64,000 nt of DNA from contig OW804097.1 of NCBI GenBank assembly GCA_942159475.1, positions 111,042,582-111,106,581 of the forward strand, written 5' to 3'. Position 1 is the first letter of the stretch. Each line of letters begins with the position of its first letter. Positions 56,184-64,000 of this stretch are shown here, one piece after another. The stretch comes from Sthenelais limicola (taxonomy: Eukaryota > Annelida > Polychaeta > Phyllodocida > Sigalionidae). Below the pieces are notes generated by a model, which did no database searches, had not been told where the DNA came from, and saw nothing but the letters and a program-made list of their open reading frames with translations. Position numbers and translations under genes: made by a program.

Positions 56184-57740
56184 AGTAACATCATAGCTTG
56201 TGGCGTCCCTCAGGGCATTAGGACCTATCCTGTTCTCTATATATATCAACGACATCCCGCAACAAGCGAAACATTCCCATTTGCAATTATTTGCTGATGA
56301 CACTATTATTTGTGCCACAGGAAAGAATCTAAATACCATCTGCCTACATTTACAGAATGACTTAAACAATATTATGCTCTGGTGTCGAGCAAACAAAATT
56401 TCACTTAACGAAGGGAAGTCGAAGGTTATGACATTTCTTGATAAGCCCTTGCGGAGGTCCAATTGGTTGAGCAAATCCTCTGACCACACACTGTATATTG
56501 GAGAGAACCAACTTGAAGAAGTCAACGAGTATAAATACTTAGGGACTGTCGTCGACGGTGCCCTTTCCTTCAACAAACATCTTTCTAGTGTAAGGAAAAA
56601 AGTATCGCATAAGCTTTGGCTCTTCAAACATCTCCGGAGCAGGCTAAATGTCCATCTTAGTAGTCAAGTCTACAAATAAACTATTTTACCTCTTTTAGAC
56701 CAATCTGACATATTTAACGACTCAGCACCAAAATCCAAATTACAATTTCTTCAAGTACTTCAAAATAGATCACTTAGAATGATAACAAGATCCAATAGAT
56801 TTCAAAATACAGATGAGTTCCACAGACAATTTGGCCTGCTCCCTCTTAAACAGCGAAGAAGACTCCATATTATGCAGCAAGCCTTTAGGTGTAGGCATAA
56901 TGTGAAAATGTTAAAATCTAACTCCATAAATACGCGTCAACACAATCCAGATAGGTTATCGTTCAAATGCCCGACCCCACGACTTGAGCTGTTAAGAAGA
57001 TCTATTTATTATAAACTTCCACTCTACTGGAATTCCCAGTTCAAACAACTGACACTAATAAATCATTCTCAAACAAAATCAAACCAAATATAATCTGGAC
57101 TGATAATAAATTCCTCTACTAAACTAGTTTGAGCACTAACCACTGCCTTCTTAAGTAGTGACTCACAAAAATTACCAAATTAACTATTTCCAGTATGAGT
57201 GTAAGTACCTAGAATTTCATTAACTTGTCTCAATTGACAAGTGGTATCGTCTCGTCTCGTTCCTCCTCAAAGATTTATGCGAATTGATATGTATGTATTT
57301 TTGTAGATAGTTTCCTTAATCGATGGCACTCTTCGTGTTCATCACCATTGTGATATTCTAATGCCACCCGATGCGAATTATGTTTGTTTATATATGTATA
57401 TGTGTATATATATATGTGTATATATATGTATACATAAACTTATCTTATATAACCTTTGTTAAAATAACAACAAACTCACTCAGACCTAACTGGGTCTCCC
57501 TCGCGTCGGTGTGTATTTGTTCTCCTTATGAGTTATATCTTGATTGTTTAGTTTGTTGTCTGAAACCAACATAAGTAAGGGCCACCTGCGTGTCGTCGAC
57601 GCAAAGGTGTATTGTTACCCTTACATAAATTTAAACCTGTAGTGTCCGATAGGGCTTGAAACCCTCCCTATGACTGGGAGCTTAGACCCATCGACATTGC
57701 CATTAGGCATAGTAAAAGTTTCAACAACAACAACAACAAA
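56184..57740 (+). mobile_element. 5'-truncated LINE inserted in arm C
   Basis: Arm B is continuous at the equivalent place (40,925-40,930). The insert starts within the reverse transcriptase just before GVPQG and ends after a (CAA)n tail near 57,720. A 650-bp 3' UTR contains a TATATATG microsatellite near 57,390-57,430. 5' truncation plus a simple-repeat tail is typical of CR1/Jockey-type LINEs. Confidence 0.75.
56200..57093 (+). pseudogene. LINE reverse transcriptase C-terminal part
   Basis: A frameshift lies just after GVPQG. The reading is then open from LGPILFSIYINDIPQQAKHS, with the catalytic FADD at 56,290-56,301, LNEGKSKVMTF and NEYKYLGTVVDGALSF. A TAA at 56,677-56,679 follows QVYK. 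The same frame then continues with LQVLQNRSLRMITRSNRF and LPLKQRRRLHIMQQAF, the conserved C-terminal region of these enzymes. Non-functional because truncated. Confidence 0.78.
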
Positions 57741-57882
57741 TTGAATGAATGATTGTGTGTATTATATTCAGTTAGGGCGGTCGAGGAAGAACTGCAAGGG
57801 GGCAGAGGACAAAAAACTTTTCCTTATTTATGTGATATTGTAAATGTTTATCAAGAATGAATAAAAGCATTATATATATATA

Positions 57883-58062
57883 CAGTGGAACCTCTCTATA
57901 GAGACCCCCGGCCCCCCTATTAAGACCAGTTTTTCATGGTCTCATATTGCTTTCCACTCATTAGATTAGCCCCTCTAAAGTGATTACATGCAGCTACATG
58001 CCTCGCTATGAGACCACAAATCGTTCAGTCCCAAGGGTGGTCTCAATAGTGAGGTTCCACTG
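57883..58062. mobile_element. 180-bp Tc1/mariner-pogo-like MITE
   Basis: CAGTGGAACCTCTCTATAGA on the left and GGTCTCAATAGTGAGGTTCCACTG-type sequence on the right are inverted tips of about 24 bp, flanked on both sides by TA. CAGTNGAACCTC tips with TA target duplications are characteristic of pogo/Tigger-type elements. There is no transposase. Confidence 0.75.
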
Positions 58063-58774
58063 TAATTGATTGATTGAAATTCATGAAATATAAGGATCTA
58101 TTCCAATGCACATAATGCAAAATGGATAAAATTGAATATAGGACTATATAACGCTATAGTTGATCACAGACAGATAGGTGTGAGATTTGACTCAGACAGA
58201 TTCAATCATATAGCTATCTTAGTATTTGTATTGTAGCAATGGTAGGCAGTAGAATGGTGATGGTACTTGGGAAGGATCTATAATTAAGGTGATCCTATCA
58301 CATAATCTAATAAATTGTGATATAAATTTTGTGTCTAAAAGCAATGAGAACTGAACAATAATGAGGCACAAAAAAACCAATATTTTGGTCATGCATTTAT
58401 ACTGTACCGATTGTTTAAGTGTAATGTGATCATTAAAGATATTTGTTTTGAAGAAGTTTGTTTGCCTTTGGTATTATATGTGTGAGTGGAAAAAACTCTT
58501 CCATGGATGTGCCATCAGAGATAAATTATTGAAGCACCATCCCATTAACTGCCAACTCTAGAGTGTATATTTATTGATCTGCCAAGAGGGATTATGTACT
58601 GTACCAGTTGTAAATGATGACAGATACTGATATTTTATCCCCATTTCCTTAGCAACATTTAAATAAATGATGACAAAATGTATATCCTATCATTGATACA
58701 GCATGCCAATACATGTAGCATATAATAGTTTGAGTTCCATTTTGCAACAGTTCTGATGCAAGTTTCTTTTTGCC
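58063..58774. other. Upstream region of membrane-protein gene copy C
   Basis: Matches 14.65-15.35 kb inverted. The conservation includes ATGGTAGGCAGT, GATCCTATCACATAATCTAA and other blocks. It presumably includes the promoter, but I cannot point to a specific element. Confidence 0.35.
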
Positions 58775-60352
58775 ATGGATCTGAGAAACCTAAATACCCT
58801 ATCTTGGTTTCATTTAATAGTGACATGTGCAGTATATGATGTTAAAGGAAACTCACTGTCTTGTTCTAAATTGAATGAACCATTGCTATGGGATTGTCAG
58901 CCGATTCTGAATCCTAGTGAGTGTACCGTTACCAGGGGAGAGCTTACAAAGATTCTCATGATGAATACACAGGTCAGTTTTTTTTAACAAACTTATCACT
59001 TGATCTTGAACATTAAAACCCTGGCTGGATGGTACATCGGGATTTACATATCCGGGTTATAGACTTTCTTGGATTGTTTCTTTTCTTTTTCTTTTCTATT
59101 TTCACATTAATTATCTTTTCCCAATCCATGTGATTTTATTATTTTATTCCATCTAACACTTTACCTTTCTTATTCAAACATAACAGTCCACAGGTAAGTT
59201 CTTATTCTGTGTTATTCTTTGATGGCATCGCTTATAGTATGCAGGTATCAATCTAACCTTGGTATTAAACTTTGATCAAAATATAGTTTTTATTAATTCC
59301 CGTTCATGTTAAAATAATAATAACCAAGGCTCGGTTATAACCTGGGAAAACAAAAAAAAGTGTTCACATTTTAAATCACCTAAATTTGTATTTCTTTTTT
59401 GTATCAGGGTGAGCATGTATGGATTGATTGTGCTCCACTACCAGTACTAGGTTCCACATATTGCAAGCTAATTCAGAACAGCAAACCACTGATGCGTATG
59501 TATGCGTAGCATGGGTATTCCTAATCTAAATCACTATTGCTATTGAATCACATATATACCATGTATATGTGTCACAGAAAACCAAGTCTTAAAGAGATCT
59601 TGTGTTAAAAACATTTGAGAAATATAAATTCATTTTTCTGTGACACATCACATAATATATATATATGTAATATATGTAGTTACATTTTACTGGAAAATTA
59701 TAAATGATAAACATATAATTTGGCATAACTAATAATTATCATATATCATTAATCTATTTAATTTATAAAGTATTAACATTGATTTACAAATTGATTTACA
59801 GAGATATTTCAGTCTGAAAACTCTACTAATTTATCAAATGAATTGTCGGGGGATATCCCCTGCTCAACTCTCACAATTGTAGGTAAGTAGAAACATTTGA
59901 GATGATTTGACCATTAATATTATAAATCTATTGATTTTACATCAGTCTCCAGCTCAAACAATATACATTAATCTTAATTATAACATTTGATATATATGAC
60001 CTAAAAATGCTTTGAGGAACTATATTACATTCAACCACTACACATGAGCAATTCTACCAAAAATGCATCATTTGGTATTTTTGGATCCAGGGGAGAAACT
60101 GGAAGCTATTTCTCTAATTGTTTTCCTAATAGTTTTGCCTCTAAATACTTAAACAGAAGCTATAAATACCTTCATAAACAATTGTTGTATTTCTCTATGA
60201 ACTATTCTAAATATAATGGGCTATATATGAGTATATGGGCAGAGATAGCAGTGCCGCTGCCATTACCATTACTGAATGCTTATTTGGCTGTAATTTTTCT
60301 TCTAGTTGGATTATTTTCACAAACTAAAAAGCATTACGACCCTTATGTCTAG
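58775..60352 (+). CDS. Small type I membrane protein, family unknown
   Basis: Four exons: 58,775-58,972; 59,408-59,495; 59,802-59,882; 60,243-60,352, all GT-AG. The phases fit and give 158 residues. Residues 1-25 (MDLRNLNTLSWFHLIVTCAV) look like a signal peptide. A short ectodomain has cysteines in LSCSKL, WDCQ, SECTV, IDCA, TYCK and IPCST, six in all, suggesting three disulfides. It also has NSTNLS (possible N-glycosylation). Residues about 125-148 (PLPLPLLNAYLAVIFLLVGL) form a transmembrane helix, with a KKHYDPYV tail. I do not recognise the family. Copy A lacks exon 4. Exon sizes and phases are kept between copies, which supports the model. Confidence 0.6.
59563..59655. repeat. MITE family M2, short copy in intron 2
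   Basis: GTGTCACAGAAAACCAAGTC and TTTTTCTGTGACACATCACA are inverted tips. It corresponds to 13,727-13,831 in copy A. Confidence 0.55.
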
Positions 60353-60479
60353 ATGGATCTATCAAGTACAAAATAATTTAAAACATTACATTAACATTAA
60401 CATTACATTAAATTTTTATTTATTTTTAATTTAAATCCTCATTCATGTTGAAATACGTAGCTTCCCCTTGAATCCTTAC

Positions 60480-60641
60480 CATCCTTGCCATTGCCAATGC
60501 CAATACTTGTTTCTCCACATACTGCACATGACTCACTGGGACAGGGGGCCTGAGCAACCCAGTCAAAAGTTTGAGGTATTTGGCCTCACATACTGTTTCA
60601 TGTCTACATGACACCTTTTTGCAGACTGAGGCGGAGACAAA
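60480..60641 (-). CDS. Conserved exon of an unidentified gene, copy C
   Basis: On the minus strand, 54 codons starting FVSASVCKKVSCRHETVCEA and ending LALAMARM before the donor ATG|GTAAGG. An in-frame ATG (60,647) stands two codons upstream, so this could be the first coding exon here. In copy A an acceptor-like CCATACAG occupies that place. Amino-acid sequence is kept and length differences are whole codons relative to 12,790-12,969. It converges on the membrane-protein gene, whose stop is 128 bases away. Function unknown. Confidence 0.45.
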
Positions 60642-60660
60642 CTTCATGGTTGGGCTGCGT

Positions 60661-61915
60661 TTAAAGAAAAAAGTTGGAAATCTGAGATGGTATCATGGAT
60701 ATATATGGAGGTGATTTGTCAGTGATTGAAGGCCTACTGCACTAATGGCTTTCCCGGACCTGGAGCAGGCATCCTAATTAATGGGACTATATATAATGGC
60801 ATTTTGCAGTTTAGAACGAGAGGCTTTCCCTCAGTTTGGAGGTACTCTCTCAACTCTGAACCTAGACTGAACAGCCTTCATCTAATTTGGACTTAATTCA
60901 AGCCAAAATCGACCAAGGTCCAAAGTATTTATTAGCAATGAATCTGCAACTTTGATTAAAACTTTGACTATTGCAAATTGGCATTTCGTCCTGAGGTAAT
61001 TCTGTCTGTGTTGAATAAAATATTTAATGTAGATCTATATTTGGAAAAATATCTCTCTTTTGCTCATTATAGATCTGCAAATGGCAATCCCCATCCCTGT
61101 TGTGATTAATGGTGAAAATCAAGTTTGATCTGCTTTTGGTGGTGGGGTCTAAGTATGTACCATTCCCTTAATGTTGATCAAAGTTCAAGCTAATTCTGCC
61201 CTAGATAAACCTGTAAAAATAATGAACATAGTGTTAGGAAAATGATTGTAGAGTTGCGAGATCTGAACAGATACCACACTACCATATGAATACATGGATG
61301 CAAGGGTAATTAAGGGAGAGGGGAGAGAGAGAGCATGCATGAGACAGACAGAAAGAGATAGAAAGGGAGGGAGAGAGAAGTGACAGAGGGAGATAGGGCG
61401 CGGGGTCGGGAGAGGAAGAGATCTGTTTCATAATGAATAGTTGGATAGCTTTGTGTGAGAAAGAATATCTCACATCCACGATAATGTTTATTAGGATATG
61501 ATTAACAATTGTTTTGTCCCAAATAGATCAGGATATCTAGATATGTAATAGGAAATATCCACATATTTTTTCTAAAATATCTATTCATTTTCCAAGATAT
61601 TTCAACACATTTTCAATGGAACTAATTGATATTCTATTATCAAGACACAAACTATCTTGGACTTTGGAAAAAAATTCTTTGCCTGAGTCACTTGCTCATT
61701 TTCATATACTTCTATGTGGTGTCTGAGTAGTGGCCAGTAGACTAGCACTGAGTCCCTGAGGGGTGATGTCAAAATAGGGTTGCGCTGGCTGCAACGGCTG
61801 CGACCATGGTCGCGTCCAAAGTGGGCTTGTAGTCGCATCCAGCTGACAGACCAGAACATATGTAACAACCAGGCTGTGCCCAAGTCACAGGCAGGTCGCA
61901 GCCAGAGTAGCTGAC
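60661..61915. other. Outer flank of arm C and 5' flank of the terminal LINE
   Basis: To about 61,180 it matches 12.27-12.78 kb inverted. A purine-rich GAGAGA/GACAGA tract lies at about 61,311-61,420. No exon recognised in the rest. The sequence at 61,760-61,860 is GC-richer (GCAACGGCTGCGACCATGGT) and might already belong to the LINE. Confidence 0.4.
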
Positions 61916-61946
61916 TTGTATGGATATCTATATATCTATCATGATA

Positions 61947-61957
61947 AAGATGGCGGC
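61947..61957 (+). promoter_or_regulatory. YY1-like AAGATGGCGGC motif in LINE leader
   Basis: AAGATGGCGGC is the consensus bound by YY1-type factors. It is found near the start of several mammalian LINE leaders and housekeeping promoters. Its place about 105 nt before the probable ORF1 start fits a start-site element. Its ATG would open an unrelated short frame. Confidence 0.4.
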
Positions 61958-62062
61958 AGCGAGGTGAGACGCTTCTACGGTGCTCGCAGGCGATTTACTC
62001 AGAACAAGGGAAATAATATAACCAAACTCCTCCGATCTAGGATAATCTTGTGTGTAAAGTGT

Positions 62063-63298
62063 ATGGACATGTCTAGGAACAATTCTAGATCATCAAGATC
62101 TTCTAGAAACCTAGGATCGGTAAATTTATTCAGTGACAAGGACGTACGCTCGATCAACAACGATATGTTTACCAACGCGCCATTAGACTCTCAGTCGCAG
62201 ATCAACAACAGCGATGTTTCGTCCCAAAAGGGAGATAGTTGCCAACAATCGGACAGTTTATGCTATCAAGGGCCTAGTCTACAAATATCTGGTCCTCCAC
62301 CAAACGGATACCCAATCGATCCTTCACAATTTGGTACCCATTACCAATATCCTTCTTCTTCAAACAACCAACCCCGAAATGGAAGAATGACGACTGTCGT
62401 GCCGGCTGCAACAGCTATGCAAGTCTGCCAACAACAACAATACCAGCAGAATCAACAAGCCTCTATGCAGATAAGTCAATACCATTATGATAATTTCATG
62501 GCTGGTGAATTTATGTGCAAGTTTTTGAAAAGGGAAGAGAAAATGGACGAGTTGCTGCTGGGATTCTCTAACATGCAGAAATCGTACAACCAGGTGCAAA
62601 CCTTAGCTGTAACTAACCAAACGCATATTTCAACGTTAAATGAAAGCATGAAACGTATGTCAGATGAACGTCTGAGAGCAGATGACACTATCAACCAAAA
62701 TCTGACAAGCTTGCAAAATAAAATAGACGATCTTTCAAACAAAGTAAATGACAATAAGAACGCGATCGATTCAGCCAAGTTAAATGCGCAGTTCCCCCCA
62801 CTAGGACCAGGACCAACCCCACCCAACACCCATTTCCCAACCTATAACGCAGTAGGTAATCAGAATGCAGGCACAACAAATGCATATCCCTCGGAGAGAC
62901 CAAGGGACTTCAGAATTATTATTAGGGGGGTAGAAGAGAAAGATGGGGTCGCCCTAGACAAACAAATCATCGATCTTTTCAAACTAATGAATCTGAATGT
63001 CAATTTCAGTAATCCTGAAAGGTTGGGTAAACCAAGACCGGCAGCCAATGCCAAATACCCGCGTCCAATAAAAGTTACCCTCCCCACAATCAAACTTAAA
63101 ATCGAAATTTTCAGGTGTCTAAACAATAGCAAAAACATCCCGGCTTTATCTAACATCAGAATCTCCTCGGATTCAACCGAGGAGGAACAGGTCTATCTGT
63201 CCGAGGCGAGAACGATCGCCAATGCCTCAAAATCAGTGCATAAATTAAATGCAAGGCCTAAAGGACCACCGACGGAGTGGCATTCCAAGGACACATGA
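62063..63298 (+). CDS. LINE ORF1 protein (coiled coil, RRM)
   Basis: The frame is open from 61,916, but the ATG at 62,063 (MDMSRNNSRSSRSSRN) is the likely start because the leader motif precedes it. It encodes 411 residues. The N-terminus is Ser/Asn/Gln-rich and disordered (QVCQQQQYQQNQQ). Residues about 150-245 form a coiled coil (LNESMKRMSDERLRADDTIN; LQNKIDDLSNKVNDNKN). A Pro-rich linker leads to an RRM (RDFRIIIRGVEEKDG) and C-terminal domain (RLGKPRP, RPIKVTL, IRISSDSTEEEQVYL). This layout is that of LINE ORF1p, an RNA-binding trimeric chaperone. The stop TGA overlaps the next ATG. Confidence 0.75.
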   Translation: MDMSRNNSRSSRSSRNLGSVNLFSDKDVRSINNDMFTNAPLDSQSQINNSDVSSQKGDSCQQSDSLCYQGPSLQISGPPPNGYPIDPSQFGTHYQYPSSSNNQPRNGRMTTVVPAATAMQVCQQQQYQQNQQASMQISQYHYDNFMAGEFMCKFLKREEKMDELLLGFSNMQKSYNQVQTLAVTNQTHISTLNESMKRMSDERLRADDTINQNLTSLQNKIDDLSNKVNDNKNAIDSAKLNAQFPPLGPGPTPPNTHFPTYNAVGNQNAGTTNAYPSERPRDFRIIIRGVEEKDGVALDKQIIDLFKLMNLNVNFSNPERLGKPRPAANAKYPRPIKVTLPTIKLKIEIFRCLNNSKNIPALSNIRISSDSTEEEQVYLSEARTIANASKSVHKLNARPKGPPTEWHSKDT

Positions 63299-63747
63299 GT
63301 CCTTTGTCCAATATGTATCAGTGTGACATTTCATCCGATGACATAACAGCTAATTCTGCGGAACAGCTGTTCCAAGTTAAGAAGGCAATCATGTGCAATG
63401 CTGATCAATCCTTGATAGACAGAATCAAGTCTGTGAAAAATCCTTATGTGGCTAAACGCTTAGCCAATCAGGTACCCGAATCAGACAACTGGAATGAGGA
63501 CGTAGCATATATTACACTACTTGACTGTGTAAGACTGAAGTTTGAGCAAAATGACCAATTAAAGACCCGTTTAATGGAGTACACAAAGGCTGCAACATTC
63601 TACGAAGCCACGATGGACCCCCACTACGGGTGTGGGTTTCACCTCTCTGACGCTATAGGCCTAAGCAAAGACCAAATCACTACGCACAAAAACATTGGAG
63701 GTAAAATACTGGCCAAAGTCCGCTCTGAACTCCCCGATTCAGGTTGA
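63277..63747 (+). CDS. NADAR-domain protein carried by the LINE
   Basis: The frame is open from 63,277 (GTG). The first ATG, at 63,295, forms ATGA with the ORF1 stop, so re-initiation or a -1 shift could both supply it. Counting from 63,277: FQGHMSPLSNMY (3-14), SAEQLFQVKKAI (27-38), LRLKFEQN-like VRLKFEQNDQLKTRL, then FYEATMDPHYGCGFHLSDA, and IGGKILAKVRSEL at the end. These are the hallmark blocks of NADAR (YbiA/COG3236) domains of about 150 residues, which act on NAD/ADP-ribose-linked or riboflavin-pathway compounds, including removal of ADP-ribose from guanine in some members. The whole domain is present and unbroken. Confidence 0.75.
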   Translation: MAFQGHMSPLSNMYQCDISSDDITANSAEQLFQVKKAIMCNADQSLIDRIKSVKNPYVAKRLANQVPESDNWNEDVAYITLLDCVRLKFEQNDQLKTRLMEYTKAATFYEATMDPHYGCGFHLSDAIGLSKDQITTHKNIGGKILAKVRSELPDSG

Positions 63748-63767
63748 TCACTTTGAAGATCGATACA

Positions 63768-64000
63768 ATGCCCTGTTTTGAAATTCTGCTCATCGGAGAC
63801 TCGAGAGTAAGGAATTGGGAATCTCCAATTCAATCTTTACTGAATCAATACAACTGCTTCGACATTAATTTTACCTGCCTCTCTCTGCCAGGTGCAAGGC
63901 TCGGTGACATCGCCAACGAAGCATTCAAAAGGTATAGATTCAACCAATTTGATCTCTGCTATATGCTTGCGGGAATCAATGAATTAACCGAAAAACTTAA
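63768..64000 (+). CDS. SGNH/GDSL hydrolase-like ORF, N-terminal part
   Basis: From the ATG at 63,768 the frame is open to the window end (77 codons). MPCFEILLIGDSRVRNW holds SGNH block I (GDS, nucleophile Ser12). PGARLGD gives the block II glycine, and LAGINEL the block III Gly-x-Asn (Asn71). The catalytic Asp/His of block V would lie beyond the edge. Such esterase-like domains occur in ORF1 of some CR1-type LINEs, where their role is unclear. The frame is +2 relative to NADAR, with only 20 nt between stop and ATG. Confidence 0.65.
   Translation, partial: MPCFEILLIGDSRVRNWESPIQSLLNQYNCFDINFTCLSLPGARLGDIANEAFKRYRFNQFDLCYMLAGINELTEKL

Larger units (their letters stand above)
43350..61200 (+). 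repeat. Segmental duplication arm C
   Basis: Collinear with arm B from 43,350 to about 56,183 (through METTL27). After a LINE and a MITE it is collinear with inverted arm A from about 58,070 to 61,180 (membrane-protein gene, conserved exon, outer flank). It is the only arm that has everything intact. Confidence 0.8.
61916..64000 (+). mobile_element. LINE-like element with NADAR and SGNH ORFs (runs off the window)
   Basis: A leader with an AAGATGGCGGC motif is followed by three closely packed frames: ORF1 (coiled coil plus RRM), a NADAR-domain ORF starting on ORF1's stop (ATGA), and an SGNH-hydrolase ORF beginning 20 nt after the NADAR stop. ORF1's C-terminal RRM and partner domain are characteristic of LINE ORF1 proteins, hence the call. 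Endonuclease and reverse transcriptase would lie beyond 64,000 and are not seen. Confidence 0.6.

Noticed and set aside
62360..63156. Several minus-strand frames of 70-114 codons
   Set aside because: Shadows of the LINE ORF1 frame on the opposite strand.

Overview
This 64 kb window is AT-rich, intron-bearing DNA from an animal, most likely an aquatic invertebrate. The evidence is small genes with GT-AG introns and a great variety of transposable elements: DIRS and Ngaro tyrosine-recombinase retrotransposons, several LINEs, a Tc1/pogo-like MITE, a hAT-like element and Penelope-like tails. I see no bacterial genes, rRNA, tRNA or CRISPR array. The species cannot be fixed from the sequence.

The host content is a locus present three times. 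Arm A lies on the minus strand at about 12.8-27.4 kb. Arm B lies on the plus strand at about 28.35-41.15 kb and arm C on the plus strand at about 43.35-61.2 kb. A and B are head to head around a spacer at 27.4-28.35 kb; B and C are in tandem. Each arm carries a five-exon METTL27-like methyltransferase gene with all splice sites in place (A 222 aa, B and C 217 aa). A and C also carry a four-exon gene for a small type I membrane protein, intact in C and without its last exon in A. Both have a conserved exon of a third gene pointing towards it.

The copies act as natural empty sites for each other, so insertions can be dated and their ends defined. (1) A 5.5 kb Ngaro-type retrotransposon (33,766-39,247) sits in intron 4 of METTL27-B; the intact site is at 54,409 in arm C. 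(2) A 4.5 kb Ngaro-type element (22,527-27,014, minus) interrupts arm A; intact sites are near 28,735 and 43,757. (3) A 1.48 kb retroposon with a 14-bp target duplication (51,361-52,843) sits in intron 3 of METTL27-C; the intact site is near 32,185. (4) Two decayed LINEs and a 180-bp pogo-like MITE are specific to arm C. A separate DIRS element with inverted terminal repeats occupies 3.45-8.2 kb, outside the duplication.

The three recombinase elements each encode gag, reverse transcriptase/RNase H and a tyrosine recombinase, but they join gag to pol differently. The 33.8 kb element has a textbook -1 frameshift signal: AAAAAAC, an 8-nt spacer and a GC-rich stem-loop. The 22.5 kb element has one in-frame TGA. 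The DIRS element has a -1 overlap with a GGATTTT candidate.

The last 2 kb begins a LINE-like element with an unusual cargo. An RRM-type ORF1 overlaps (ATGA) an ORF for a NADAR domain, an ADP-ribose/NAD-chemistry family. Next comes the start of an SGNH/GDSL hydrolase ORF that runs off the window. This is the most novel signal here.
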